Shown here in pieces: positions 52,754-60,605 of a stretch of 64,000 bases of DNA (position 1 is its first letter; the number at the start of each line of letters is the position of its first letter). This DNA is from Blautia hansenii DSM 20583 (GTDB taxonomy: Bacteria; Bacillota; Clostridia; Lachnospirales; Lachnospiraceae). The stretch covers positions 690,501 through 754,500 of the forward strand of contig NZ_CP022413.2 in assembly GCF_002222595.2 (NCBI RefSeq), in the 5' to 3' direction. The position numbers were made by a program, and so were the translations under genes. Below the pieces are notes generated by a model. The model had not been told where the DNA came from. It saw only the letters and a list, made by a program, of their open reading frames with translations, and ran no database searches.

Positions 52754-53433
52754 CCCAGCACCTCCCCTCTGAGTTCGAGCTTCGTTTGTTCGACGATCTG
52801 GCTCTCCAGTCGGAGGGCACCGCGGGTGATAGCCTCCATTTCCTGCTCTTTCCTGCGGCGTTCGCTTTCCCTGTACTCTATCAGGCGTTGGCCTTTGTCC
52901 GGAAGGGATCCGGCCGCGTTGTCGATCTTCTCGGTTAATTGTGCCGGTGTCATGCTGCGAGACTTTTCCCGTTCGTACATTGGCGTGTACTGTTGCATGA
53001 AGGCTACCCGATCCATGCCGGGCTTGCCGCCTATGTATGCGCTGCGGTGCATTTCCCAGAGGGAAGTCCAGCCGATTGACTCAACGGCCCGCGCCACCAG
53101 AGGCGGGAGCTGGTGGGAGAGATCTCCGTGGTTGAATTGTCCGGCGCTGTACATGAGGTCGCTCACGGCCAGCCATGCCTTGTCCGGCTCTATGAGTTCC
53201 GGGTGCTGGATCTCCAGCATGATCTCCCGGACTTCGGCCACACTCGGCGGCCATTTGTTTGTTGCAATGTGTTTTTTTACTGCCAGCGCTACGATCCCGG
53301 ATTCGTCTTGCTCAAACATCATGGCCCAGAGATTCACCGTGGCCTCGATTGCTTTCGCGTCCTTGAACTTGTCAAAATTCGGGTAGGCGGTGACGACGAT
53401 CGCCACCAGTCGAGCCGCGTCTGCTTTTGTCAT
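52750..53433 (-). CDS. Replicative helicase loader/inhibitor (G39P-like)
   Basis: This 227-residue protein fits the loader/inhibitor of phage helicase family: KFKDAKAIEATVNLWAMMFEQDE and NKWPPSVAEVREIM. Such proteins load the host or phage DnaB helicase at the phage origin. It follows the initiator gene, overlapping by 4 bp. Confidence 0.8.
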   Translation of the reverse strand: MTKADAARLVAIVVTAYPNFDKFKDAKAIEATVNLWAMMFEQDESGIVALAVKKHIATNKWPPSVAEVREIMLEIQHPELIEPDKAWLAVSDLMYSAGQFNHGDLSHQLPPLVARAVESIGWTSLWEMHRSAYIGGKPGMDRVAFMQQYTPMYEREKSRSMTPAQLTEKIDNAAGSLPDKGQRLIEYRESERRRKEQEMEAITRGALRLESQIVEQTKLELRGEVLG

Positions 53434-54296
53434 ATCTCGAAGCCTCCTTCCTCGTCTGCGATTATCCCCGCGAGCACGTCCATGGTGTCAGGTTTTCCAC
53501 AATTTCCACCCGGTCGCTGTTGATAGCTTCCGGATCCGGCAGGTGGGAGAGGTTCGTCGTCCCAGCGTCCCTGATTGATCCATGTTGACGGGTTGGGAAT
53601 GAAGCGGCCACCTTCTCGCAGCCATTGTTCCGAGGTTTTAGCTGTTGCCACTGCCTGCATGATCTTCTCGAACAGTTCAGCGTCGGGTTTTGCCTTTTCC
53701 CATGCCTTCTGTGCTGCTTTCTTGCCGACTTTCTTCGGGTATGCAGTCCAGAACTCTGCGAAACGTCGTTCCTGAGCGTTTGGCTGCTTCTCGGCTGCGG
53801 GGGTTATGGGGGCATCCCCCTTATTTTCTGGTCTACTCTGGTCTACTCTGGTCTGGTCTACTCTACCTGCGGTCTTTTTCTGGTCGCTCTTGCTTACGTC
53901 CGCATACTGTCCGGCGGTCGTCCTCCGGTCGTTTGACTTGGCAGCAGCGCGGCGGGCTCTCGAACGGTTTTTCTCATTTTCTCGTTGTTCGATCAGCTTT
54001 CCGGTGTACTCGCTCCAGTCGTGGATCTCCAGAACGCCGTCCTCCGTTACGTCCAGCAGAGACGCAGAGGTCAGGGCGGCCACAAATTCCTCCGGATCTT
54101 TGTCCCACTGGGCCGCTCTTGCGATCATTCTGTCGGATATTCCAGCGAGGGATCCGTCCGGTGCGTTATCAATGGCCCAGAGCCAGAACGAGATCAGCAG
54201 GCCGAGCATGTGAGCCGGTTCAATATCGAGCTCGTCAGCAGCAGCCAGCACCTTGCGGTGGTCTTTCAGTTGTTGGTGAATTTGGATCCATGCCAC
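53430..54296 (-). CDS. Phage replication initiator (DnaD-like organiser)
   Basis: The N-terminal winged-helix-like domain (WIQIHQQLKDHRKVLAAADEL) occupies residues 1-110. A charged linker includes tandem RVDQTRVDQ. A C-terminal domain (RFAEFWTAYPKKVGKKAAQKAW) is typical of replisome organisers. I prefer GTG 54296, 8 bases after AGGAGG, over GTG 54305. Repeats in its middle may be the origin. Confidence 0.82.
   Translation of the reverse strand: MAWIQIHQQLKDHRKVLAAADELDIEPAHMLGLLISFWLWAIDNAPDGSLAGISDRMIARAAQWDKDPEEFVAALTSASLLDVTEDGVLEIHDWSEYTGKLIEQRENEKNRSRARRAAAKSNDRRTTAGQYADVSKSDQKKTAGRVDQTRVDQSRPENKGDAPITPAAEKQPNAQERRFAEFWTAYPKKVGKKAAQKAWEKAKPDAELFEKIMQAVATAKTSEQWLREGGRFIPNPSTWINQGRWDDEPLPPAGSGSYQQRPGGNCGKPDTMDVLAGIIADEEGGFEI
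53827..53867. repeat. Tandem repeats, candidate phage origin
   Basis: TCTGGTCTAC occurs at 53827, 53837 and 53852, with partial copies at 53847 and 53862, inside the initiator gene. Lambda and several Firmicutes phages also place origin iterons inside the initiator gene. Confidence 0.55.
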
Positions 54297-54382
54297 TGTC
54301 GGCACCTCCTTTCGTGGTTTGTTTCTGGTTCGGCCGTAGAGTTCCGCCGGTCTGTCCGGCGGTCGTCCTTCGGTCGGTGTTA

Positions 54383-54784
54383 TTAGTTAAAAGGAAGCTG
54401 TCCGTCGTCCGGTATGTCCATGAATCCGTCGTTGTTGGCGGGCTGAGGATTGCCATTTGCGTTGCCTCCGTTGCTGTCTGCGAAGTAAATGTTTGAGGCC
54501 ACAACTTCCACGGCCTTGCGGTTCTGCCCGGTTTTCTCGTCCTTCCATTTACGGGTGGAGATCCGGCCCTCAACTACGATCTGGCGGCCTTTGGAGAGGT
54601 AGCGGCCGCAAAACTCGGCGCGTTCTCTCCAGCACACGATCGGGATATAGTCCGGAGCGGCGTCTTTGTTCTTACTCGGTACCTGCACGGCGAGGTCGAA
54701 GCTCGCCACTGGTGTGCCACTCTGTGTGTATCTGATTTCAGGCTCCTGAGCCAGACGGCCCAGAAGCTCCACATGATTAAGCAT
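54383..54784 (-). CDS. ssb: Single-stranded DNA-binding protein
   Basis: The 133-residue OB-fold SSB has LLGRLAQEPEIRYTQSGTPVASFDLAV and YIPIVCWRERAEFCGRYL. It has a Gly/Asn-rich linker and an acidic tip ending DDGQLPFN. It covers single-stranded DNA in replication and recombination. It overlaps the ERF gene by 8 bp. Confidence 0.93.
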   Translation of the reverse strand: MLNHVELLGRLAQEPEIRYTQSGTPVASFDLAVQVPSKNKDAAPDYIPIVCWRERAEFCGRYLSKGRQIVVEGRISTRKWKDEKTGQNRKAVEVVASNIYFADSNGGNANGNPQPANNDGFMDIPDDGQLPFN

Positions 54785-55607
54785 TGTCTTGTCCTCCTTG
54801 CTGCTTTGCGTTGTCCATAGCGGCGCAGGCTTCGTCGTACTGGGCCCGCGTCAGGTTGTGCGGATCCTGCTGTCCGTATTTTTTCAGGATCCATTCGTTG
54901 ATCGACTGCTGAGAGTACCCGGCGTCCTCGCCTTTACGGTAGAGGCGGGAGAGCTGAGCGTCTGAGAGTGGTCGTGCGGCGCCTGAGCGCCCCGTCTGGC
55001 CATTTTGTGCCTGCGGCTGGGTGTTTCCTTGCCGGTTCCCGTTCTGAGCTCCTGTGTGCTGTTTCTGGCTCTGCTGAGGCGGTTCGCTGCTGTGGTCGCT
55101 CATGTCTGGATCGTCGTCGCCCTGATCAATGCCGAACTTCTCGAACAGGTAGTATTTGAGGCAGTACGTCCACGCGGAGCCTTTGGCCTTGTCCGGGCCT
55201 CCGTCGTTCGTTCCGATTGCGTGTAGAGTAACTTCCAGAGTCTCATCCGGGTTGTCTGCGTTCGTCCAGCGGATCGTGAGGTCGGCCTCGTACACCCAGA
55301 CAATGCGGTCGCCGTTTCTGGTGTGCTGCGTGAAGTTGGAGTAGTAGATCGGATCCCCGTTTTCGCTGTGCCGGGTTGCCTGCTCGCCTACAATGTCAAA
55401 ATTGACGCCGAACTCATTCATGGCCGGAGTGAGAAGCTGGTACACGTCGAAGATCTTCGCGAACTTGTACTTTACGCCGTCGCTGTGGGCCTTCTGGGTG
55501 ATAGAGGGAACGGCTTCGCGCAACTTGATGAACTTCTGCTGCAGCGTCAGCGGTACCGGTGGGGTGGTGGCCGTCTTTGTGGCCGCCGTTTCCTTTGCTG
55601 TTGCCAT
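54777..55607 (-). CDS. ERF-family single-strand annealing protein
   Basis: The 276-residue recombinase of the ERF type has YKFAKIFDVYQLLTPAMNEFGVNF and ADLTIRWTNAD, and GSAWTYCLKYYLFEKFGID matches its signature. A Gln-rich linker and a small C-terminal helical domain follow. It pairs complementary strands. Gene order is Gam-ERF-SSB. Confidence 0.92.
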   Translation of the reverse strand: MATAKETAATKTATTPPVPLTLQQKFIKLREAVPSITQKAHSDGVKYKFAKIFDVYQLLTPAMNEFGVNFDIVGEQATRHSENGDPIYYSNFTQHTRNGDRIVWVYEADLTIRWTNADNPDETLEVTLHAIGTNDGGPDKAKGSAWTYCLKYYLFEKFGIDQGDDDPDMSDHSSEPPQQSQKQHTGAQNGNRQGNTQPQAQNGQTGRSGAARPLSDAQLSRLYRKGEDAGYSQQSINEWILKKYGQQDPHNLTRAQYDEACAAMDNAKQQGGQDNA

Positions 55608-55618
55608 GTGTTACCTCC

Positions 55619-56275
55619 TTACACGTCCACCGTGAAGGTGTCCGGTTTCTCAATGATCTGCACGCCATCCACCAGCTCGCCGGTGGTTTTGTCTACGATC
55701 TGGCCGCCTACAATTTCGAGGCGCTTCCTGAACTCGCCCCACTTCGGCTTTTCAGTGTTCTGGATCATATCCTCATTGCCGGAGGCTTTCAGATAGGCCA
55801 GCAGTGTGTCGTCGTCCTGTTTCATGGTGCTGCCGCCGATTTTCTTCACCAGAGTGCCGGAGAGAAGGCGGTAGCTGTGTTTTGTCTTGGTTGTCTTGTG
55901 CGGGACTGTCTCGAAGTATTCCGCGAGCTTTCCAGTGAGAAAACGGGTGCCGTTTTCATATCTGCGCTGAGCAGCGTCGATTCTCTGCTGGATCTTCTCG
56001 ATCTGGCTTTCGCCCAGTGCGGTGATCCGGTCGAGCTCGGTCTTTTCTTCTGCGATTTTTCGGCAGGCCCAGTCGGCGCAGCCGTCGTCAGTGATACGCC
56101 ATGCCGGGCGCGGAGCGCTTTCGGTTTCCTCTGCGTCGAACATGTTCATGTCCATGCTTTCCAGTTCGTCCAGTGTTACAGCCGGAGTTCCCGGCTCTGT
56201 GGTGGGTGCTGCGATTGTTTCTTTGATTTCTGCGGCCTGCTCAGCCTCAGCTATTGCTTTCTTTGTCGTTGCCAT
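55619..56275 (-). CDS. Host-nuclease inhibitor Gam-like protein
   Basis: The 218-residue protein matches the Mu-Gam family: CRKIAEEKTELDRITALGESQIEKIQQRIDAAQRRYENGTRFLTGKLAEYFETVP. Gam protects linear DNA ends from host exonucleases. It overlaps the coiled-coil gene upstream. Confidence 0.9.
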   Translation of the reverse strand: MATTKKAIAEAEQAAEIKETIAAPTTEPGTPAVTLDELESMDMNMFDAEETESAPRPAWRITDDGCADWACRKIAEEKTELDRITALGESQIEKIQQRIDAAQRRYENGTRFLTGKLAEYFETVPHKTTKTKHSYRLLSGTLVKKIGGSTMKQDDDTLLAYLKASGNEDMIQNTEKPKWGEFRKRLEIVGGQIVDKTTGELVDGVQIIEKPDTFTVDV

Positions 56276-56498
56276 GGTTCTGTTCTCCTTCCTTTGCTTC
56301 CAGAGCCTTGCGGGCTTTCTGGAGTTCTGCCTGCGTGTCTCTCAGTTCCTTGTCCTTGCTGGTGAAAAACTGGTACCACTCGCCTGAGCTTTTCTTGTAC
56401 TGCTCGGCTTCGGCCTCGGCAGCGGCGGCGCGTTCCGCCATGCTGGCAAGTGCAGCCGTGAGCTCTGCGATCACGCTTGGCTTGTTTTCGTTATTCAT
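56247..56498 (-). CDS. Small coiled-coil protein beside Gam
   Basis: This 83-residue, mostly coiled-coil acidic protein (ELTAALASMAERAAAAEAEAEQYKK) may partner Gam. AAGGAGGCAACCG precedes the ATG. No family is recognised. Confidence 0.65.
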   Translation of the reverse strand: MNNENKPSVIAELTAALASMAERAAAAEAEAEQYKKSSGEWYQFFTSKDKELRDTQAELQKARKALEAKEGEQNHGNDKESNS

Positions 56499-57250
56499 TC
56501 GGTTGCCTCCTTAAAAAATCGGTGTCCGTTAATGGTCATTACATAGATCTGGGACTCGTGCCACTCGCTGTCCGTGAGAGCGGGAGCGTAAAAGTATTTG
56601 ATCGGCTCGGTCGTTGCCACGATCCCGAAGTCGAACACGTCCTGCACGGCTTCGAGGGCTTCCTGAGTCGGTTCCGGGCGGCGCTTGCTATATGCGTACA
56701 CGCGCAGCACTTCGTCCGGTCGGATCCCTTCATCCTCGCAGGTCTGGAGAATACACTGAGCTACTGCGATCTTTCCGGCGAAGGGTTCGCCTCCAGCTTC
56801 GGCCGTGAGCACCTGAGCAATCTCCAGTCGCTCGGCGTCAGTGAGAGCGTAGCGCTTCTGGATCCCTGCCTCTGCGGCCCATGCGTCTGTGACGTCCTCC
56901 CAGCTTACGGCTTGCCCGTCCTTGTAGTAAAAAACGTAGGGCTGAGATTCCTCGGCCGCCGGGCTGCTGGTTGTGATCGGGGCTGTTTTTGTTTGGGTGT
57001 GTTCTGAGAACATACCCACGACGCCGCGCACTGCGAACACGATCACCACTGTGGTGACTGCCAGCCCGCCGATCCCTTTCCAGTTCAGGCGCTTGCAAAA
57101 ACGGCGCAGCTGGTATAAAATAGGCTTAGGCTTTCGCGTGGTTTTTCGATTGCCTGTGCGGCTTCCCGGTTCCGACGGGTGGCCGCTTCTTTTTTCTTTG
57201 TACCCGGTGTATTCCACCGGGCTGTATACTCTCAGCGAGCTACTTCGCAT
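56495..57250 (-). CDS. Membrane-anchored SleB-like cell-wall hydrolase
   Basis: The basic N-terminus (residues 1-55) precedes one membrane segment (GIGGLAVTTVVIVFAVRGVVG). The outer Hydrolase_2/SleB domain follows: LTDAERLEIAQVLTAEAGGEPFAGKIAVAQCILQTC, then FYAPALTDSEWHESQ. SleB-type enzymes cut peptidoglycan. Here it is early, far from the lysis genes, which is unusual. GGAGGTAACAGAA precedes the ATG. Confidence 0.85.
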   Translation of the reverse strand: MRSSSLRVYSPVEYTGYKEKRSGHPSEPGSRTGNRKTTRKPKPILYQLRRFCKRLNWKGIGGLAVTTVVIVFAVRGVVGMFSEHTQTKTAPITTSSPAAEESQPYVFYYKDGQAVSWEDVTDAWAAEAGIQKRYALTDAERLEIAQVLTAEAGGEPFAGKIAVAQCILQTCEDEGIRPDEVLRVYAYSKRRPEPTQEALEAVQDVFDFGIVATTEPIKYFYAPALTDSEWHESQIYVMTINGHRFFKEATE

Positions 57251-57255
57251 TTCTG

Positions 57256-57990
57256 TTACCTCCTTCTTTGTCTGAGTTTGGCCGGGAGCGTATAGCTCGG
57301 AGCCTGCATGTATTTGTTGAAATTCTGTGGCCAGTAGGCCACCTTTTCGATCCGTTTCCCACTTACTCCATACTTCGGGTTATATCCGAACACGTTCACA
57401 TAGCTGAGAAGATCGGAGCGTTCCGCGTCCATGGCCTTGCACACCTCAAACAGTGCCGCCACGTCGTCGATCGCTCTGTGGGAGTTCTGAACCTTGTCCT
57501 CCAGCTTATAGGTGAGGATCGCGTTCGCCAGCTTGTGAGGATATGCCCGGCGGTCTTTGTAAACGGTTAGGCTGTCCAGATAGTCGGCAGCTTTCAGGGC
57601 TTCCGGGCCACCGTTTCCGTGTCTCCGGAGCATTTCAGCAGTAAACAGGAGATCAAACTGTGCATTGTGGGCTACCAGAAGGACGCGGCCGCCGCCGATC
57701 AACTCAGTGAAGCGAGCGGCAGCCTCAGCCTCGGTGATTCCTTCGTTTTCGAGCTGCTCGTCTGTGATTCCTGTTAGCTCGACGATCTTCTGAGGGATCC
57801 GCTCACCTTCCGGCAGCTTCACGAACACGTCGGCGCTGTCGGCCATGCGGAGGGTGCCCCGTTCGGTTTTCTCGACTCTGATCGCTGCCAGTTCAATGAT
57901 CTGGCAGCTTTCAGCTTCGAGCCCGGTTGTCTCAGTGTCAAAAAATACGACTGCTTTGTATTTCGTGAATACGTCCCGGAGCTCATTCAT
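57256..57990 (-). CDS. DnaQ-like 3'-5' exonuclease
   Basis: The 244-residue DEDD exonuclease has VVFFDTETTGLEAESCQIIELAAI (ExoI) and LVAHNAQFDLLFTAEML (ExoII). NSHRAIDDVAALFEVCKAM (ExoIII) completes it. It may proofread or process ends. It overlaps the DGR target 2 stop by 8 bp. Confidence 0.9.
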   Translation of the reverse strand: MNELRDVFTKYKAVVFFDTETTGLEAESCQIIELAAIRVEKTERGTLRMADSADVFVKLPEGERIPQKIVELTGITDEQLENEGITEAEAAARFTELIGGGRVLLVAHNAQFDLLFTAEMLRRHGNGGPEALKAADYLDSLTVYKDRRAYPHKLANAILTYKLEDKVQNSHRAIDDVAALFEVCKAMDAERSDLLSYVNVFGYNPKYGVSGKRIEKVAYWPQNFNKYMQAPSYTLPAKLRQRRR

Positions 57991-59245
57991 GGTCGTTCAC
58001 CTCCGTTTTAATCGTGATCAAGGTCGTGGTTGCGAGCTTTAACTGCTTAGAGGTCAGCTCGTACATGTCCACGGCTGCGTTCACCTGAGCCAGTGTAGCG
58101 CTGAGCCTTGCGGCCTTGGCGAGTTCTTCGTCTGTTGCCTTCTCGGCCAGTTCAGCGAAGCCTTCCGGATCCTCGCCGTGCGCGGCTTCGTAGAGCTTCT
58201 GAAACTGCCGGGCGAGTGCCTGCTTGATTCGTCCGATAAAGTCCGGAGCTAAAATGCTACGCTTTTTCGGTTCTGGCTGCTTCTTGTCAGAGTCCAGATC
58301 GTCCAGAGTGTCAGAGTCGCAGATAAACCGAACGCAAGCGGCACGGAAGCCGAGGTACGTGTACACATAGCTGCGGGAGTAGGTGCCGCAGAGGCAGAAC
58401 ACACCAGCGTACGCACCGTTGCCCCAGCCGCCCCCGCGATAAATAACCCGCTCGCCGTTAGAGTCGAGCCAGAAGTATTCGTCGCTTTCGTAGTCGTCGG
58501 CAGGATAGAGGCCGAGGTCTTTCAGCTTGTCCGGTGCGTCCATGTCGCTGCGAACTTCCAGATCCGTGAACTTTACGCCGTCGTAGTCGGTGCCGTCCGG
58601 GTGTACCGGTTGGAGGGTGATCTCTCCGTCGTGTACGTTGTAGTAAACCGGATCGCCGTCCTCGGTGTAGATCGCCTCCCACTCCGGCGAGTCTTTGGAC
58701 TGATCCGAGCCATAGGCTGCGCCGTTGTTCGGGATCACCTGCGGCATACCGTTCATAAATCGAACGCCGCCGACGTGCTCCCAGATATTGCCGCACATGT
58801 CAGCTACGCCGTAGGCCGTGCCGTCATGGTTCCACTGAACCGGGCCGGATCCGGTCAAGGTCTTGCCGCAGCCTCCTTCGTATGTAGTGCCGGTCTGCTC
58901 CGAGTGGCTGTGACTCTTGCCGCTTGCGGTGTTTCCGGTCGGCATGGTGTCGTTGTCCCAGCTCCAGAAGCCGAGAGCCACCCACTCGTCGTTTGTGATC
59001 AGGTGCCAGCCTTCGCCCTTGCTCTCGCAGAGGCGGATCGCTTCGTCGTGGCTGATATTCACAGCCGGTTTCATAAATGGGAGAGAGTACGGAACGCCGT
59101 CGATCAATGTGTTCGGGTATTTGCTTATCGCGTATTCCTTGACCTTGCGGCCTCTCAGGGTGTCAGGGAGTCCCAGCTCGGACGGGGTAAAAACCACCAT
59201 AATGTCCGGGCGCCCGTTTTTGTCGTAAATTACTTCGTTTCTCAT
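57983..59245 (-). CDS. Second DGR target protein, in the early operon
   Basis: ATG 59245 follows AAAAGGAGCAAAACC and overlaps a TGA (ATGA). The 420 residues hold a lectin-like/formylglycine-generating fold (WHLITNDEWVALGFWSW, GNIWEHVGGVRF). VR2 lies at about residues 269-303 (YRGGGWGNGAYAG). About 117 further residues follow (helical, KKRSILAPDFIGRIKQAL...). The fold is shared with the tail-tip target, but the setting among replication genes and the internal VR are unlike tail tips. No membrane segment or signal is seen. Confidence 0.88.
   Translation of the reverse strand: MRNEVIYDKNGRPDIMVVFTPSELGLPDTLRGRKVKEYAISKYPNTLIDGVPYSLPFMKPAVNISHDEAIRLCESKGEGWHLITNDEWVALGFWSWDNDTMPTGNTASGKSHSHSEQTGTTYEGGCGKTLTGSGPVQWNHDGTAYGVADMCGNIWEHVGGVRFMNGMPQVIPNNGAAYGSDQSKDSPEWEAIYTEDGDPVYYNVHDGEITLQPVHPDGTDYDGVKFTDLEVRSDMDAPDKLKDLGLYPADDYESDEYFWLDSNGERVIYRGGGWGNGAYAGVFCLCGTYSRSYVYTYLGFRAACVRFICDSDTLDDLDSDKKQPEPKKRSILAPDFIGRIKQALARQFQKLYEAAHGEDPEGFAELAEKATDEELAKAARLSATLAQVNAAVDMYELTSKQLKLATTTLITIKTEVNDHE
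58337..58441 (-). repeat. DGR variable repeat 2 (VR2)
   Basis: It aligns to the template over 105 bp without gaps, with 14 differences by hand count, all at template adenines (coding sense). Homology ends in the YRGG region on one side and at the shared TCGGCTTCCGTGCCGCT anchor on the other. It lies 38.5 kb from the template. Confidence 0.93.
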
Positions 59246-59420
59246 GGTTTTGCTCCTTTTCTGTATTTGCTGCGGCAGATCGGGCACTTGTAGCCGTACC
59301 ACGGGATCACCGCCTGCTTGCTTACATTCCAGTCCAGCCCGCACTCTTGGCATACTTCATAGCGGCAGCCGTCGCGCCGGGCATGAGTACGGGCCCGCTT
59401 AGGTTTCGCGAGTCGTTCAT
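59242..59420 (-). pseudogene. Zinc-ribbon protein, start frame broken or unresolved
   Basis: ATG 59420 has an excellent GGAGGTGATCCC site, but its frame stops at 59322 after 32 codons. The neighbouring frame encodes a convincing zinc ribbon (RYEVCQECGLDWN, YKCPICRSKYRKG). It ends with TGA at 59242, overlapping the next gene's ATG. A one-base shift just after the ATG would join them. Decay, sequencing error or translational shift are all possible. Confidence 0.55.
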
Positions 59421-59431
59421 GGGATCACCTC

Positions 59432-60247
59432 CTATCCAGCGGCCAGCCTGCTGCATAGCTGCCTCATAAGCAGCCGCTTGTATTTCTTCCGGGTTCTCCA
59501 TTTCCGTGCGTGTTTGTATAGGTGCCACCATTTCTGGTGGGTGTTGGCTCTATATAGTAGGGAGTCCACAAAAGTGTCCACGGCTTTTCGTGCGTATTGC
59601 CGGAACTTCTGGAACCGTTCCGCAAGCTCGTCCATGAGTTGTCGGACTGCGCGAGCTGCTGCCTTCATTGCGTCGGCGAGAGCGTCGAGCAGGGCAGTGG
59701 CGGCAGGTGGGCCGATCTGGATCGTGAGCTCTGTGTGCTGAGGTTCTGGTGGCGACTCGTCCGGGAGTGGATCGCTTCGCGCCTGATCCGCAGCTATGAG
59801 CTGCTGGCGTTTCTCGTAGTCCTCGACGCTCATGTAGCCGTCGAATATATATGGATCCGGTTCCTCGGTGGTTTCCTTGCCGTACCATGGCATATCTGCC
59901 GGGAGATTTTCCGGGCGTGGTATCGGCTCAGGAGGGAAGGCTGTCGAGTTTTTCAGGAGATTGCAGCCGCCTTCGTAGTGCCAGAGAATACCGGCCTCCA
60001 GTTCTGCGATCGTCATGTTCTCGCCGAAGTGCCCGCAGTAGTAGCCGTTCACCATGACAGCGTTCGGATCCTGTTCCAAAATTTCGGCGGCAGTGCTCAG
60101 ATCCTCCAGCTCGAAGGTGTCGGAGTCTTGGTTGAGCCAGACGCTTTCAGCGTGCCAGCTTCGGCCAGTTTTCCATATAATCACCCACGCTATACCGTCG
60201 CGGATTTCTTCGGCGTACTGCCGAGCTATTTCGTGTAATGCTGCCAT
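59432..60247 (-). CDS. Large early protein, unknown
   Basis: ATG 60247 follows AAAGGAGCGACAAC. The 271 residues open ALHEIARQYAEEIRDGIAWVIIWKTGRSWHAESVWL, then a Pro-rich linker near 165-185. The basic helical end has KYKRLLMRQL. It is among the first genes of the early operon. No family is recognised. Confidence 0.68.
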   Translation of the reverse strand: MAALHEIARQYAEEIRDGIAWVIIWKTGRSWHAESVWLNQDSDTFELEDLSTAAEILEQDPNAVMVNGYYCGHFGENMTIAELEAGILWHYEGGCNLLKNSTAFPPEPIPRPENLPADMPWYGKETTEEPDPYIFDGYMSVEDYEKRQQLIAADQARSDPLPDESPPEPQHTELTIQIGPPAATALLDALADAMKAAARAVRQLMDELAERFQKFRQYARKAVDTFVDSLLYRANTHQKWWHLYKHARKWRTRKKYKRLLMRQLCSRLAAG

Positions 60248-60267
60248 GTTGTCGCTCCTTTCTTTTT

Positions 60268-60516
60268 TTATATAGTGGTGGATTTTCGCCCGCGGCACTT
60301 AAAGCTCTCAATGAGTCGGCGCTGGGCGAGTTCGGCGCTATACTCTCGGCGCATGTTCTTGTCGAGCTGGCCGGTGTCGCCTCTTTTCAGTTCTTTATAG
60401 ATAGTCGCCACATGGACGCCGAGGTCGATCGCAATGTCGGCCGGACGTCCTCCGGCTGCGTATTCCGTCTCGATTTTCTCGCGGTCGCCGAATGTCAAAT
60501 ATCGGTAGTTTCGCAC
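60268..60516 (-). CDS. IS30-type HTH protein at the right end
   Basis: A GTG start (60516) follows AGAGAGGTGAG; an upstream ATG lies inside the terminal repeat and has no such site. The 82 residues match the start of the phage's own transposase: LTFGDREKIETEYAAGG, IAIDLGVHVATIYKELKRGD and YSAEL. No catalytic domain is present. It is placed beside the right terminal repeat. It may regulate transposition or early transcription by binding ends. Confidence 0.75.
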   Translation of the reverse strand: MRNYRYLTFGDREKIETEYAAGGRPADIAIDLGVHVATIYKELKRGDTGQLDKNMRREYSAELAQRRLIESFKCRGRKSTTI

Positions 60517-60580
60517 GTTCTCACCTCTCTTTCTGTGCTTTTCAGGTAAAAAAATAATGCGTCCGGAGGCTTTCGCTTCC

Positions 60581-60605
60581 TTTCGCATTTAATATTATCT
60601 TTTCC
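60581..60605 (-). repeat. Right terminal inverted repeat
   Basis: Read inward (minus strand) it begins GGAAAAG and ends TAAATGCGAAA, matching the left end at 21 of 25 positions. It directly adjoins the right direct repeat. Confidence 0.85.

Larger units (their letters stand above)
12459..60605. mobile_element. Complete DGR-carrying myovirus-type prophage bounded by IS30-like ends
   Basis: A roughly 48-kb GC-rich block contains control, lysis, tail, head, packaging and replication modules in order. Nearly all genes are on the minus strand. It is bordered by 25-bp inverted terminal repeats and by a 16-bp direct repeat immediately outside. An IS30-family transposase is the leftmost gene, and no phage integrase was recognised. 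Structural and replication modules appear complete; visible damage is limited to one methyltransferase gene and perhaps one zinc-ribbon gene. It may therefore be an active temperate phage, although this cannot be told from sequence alone. Confidence 0.9.
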
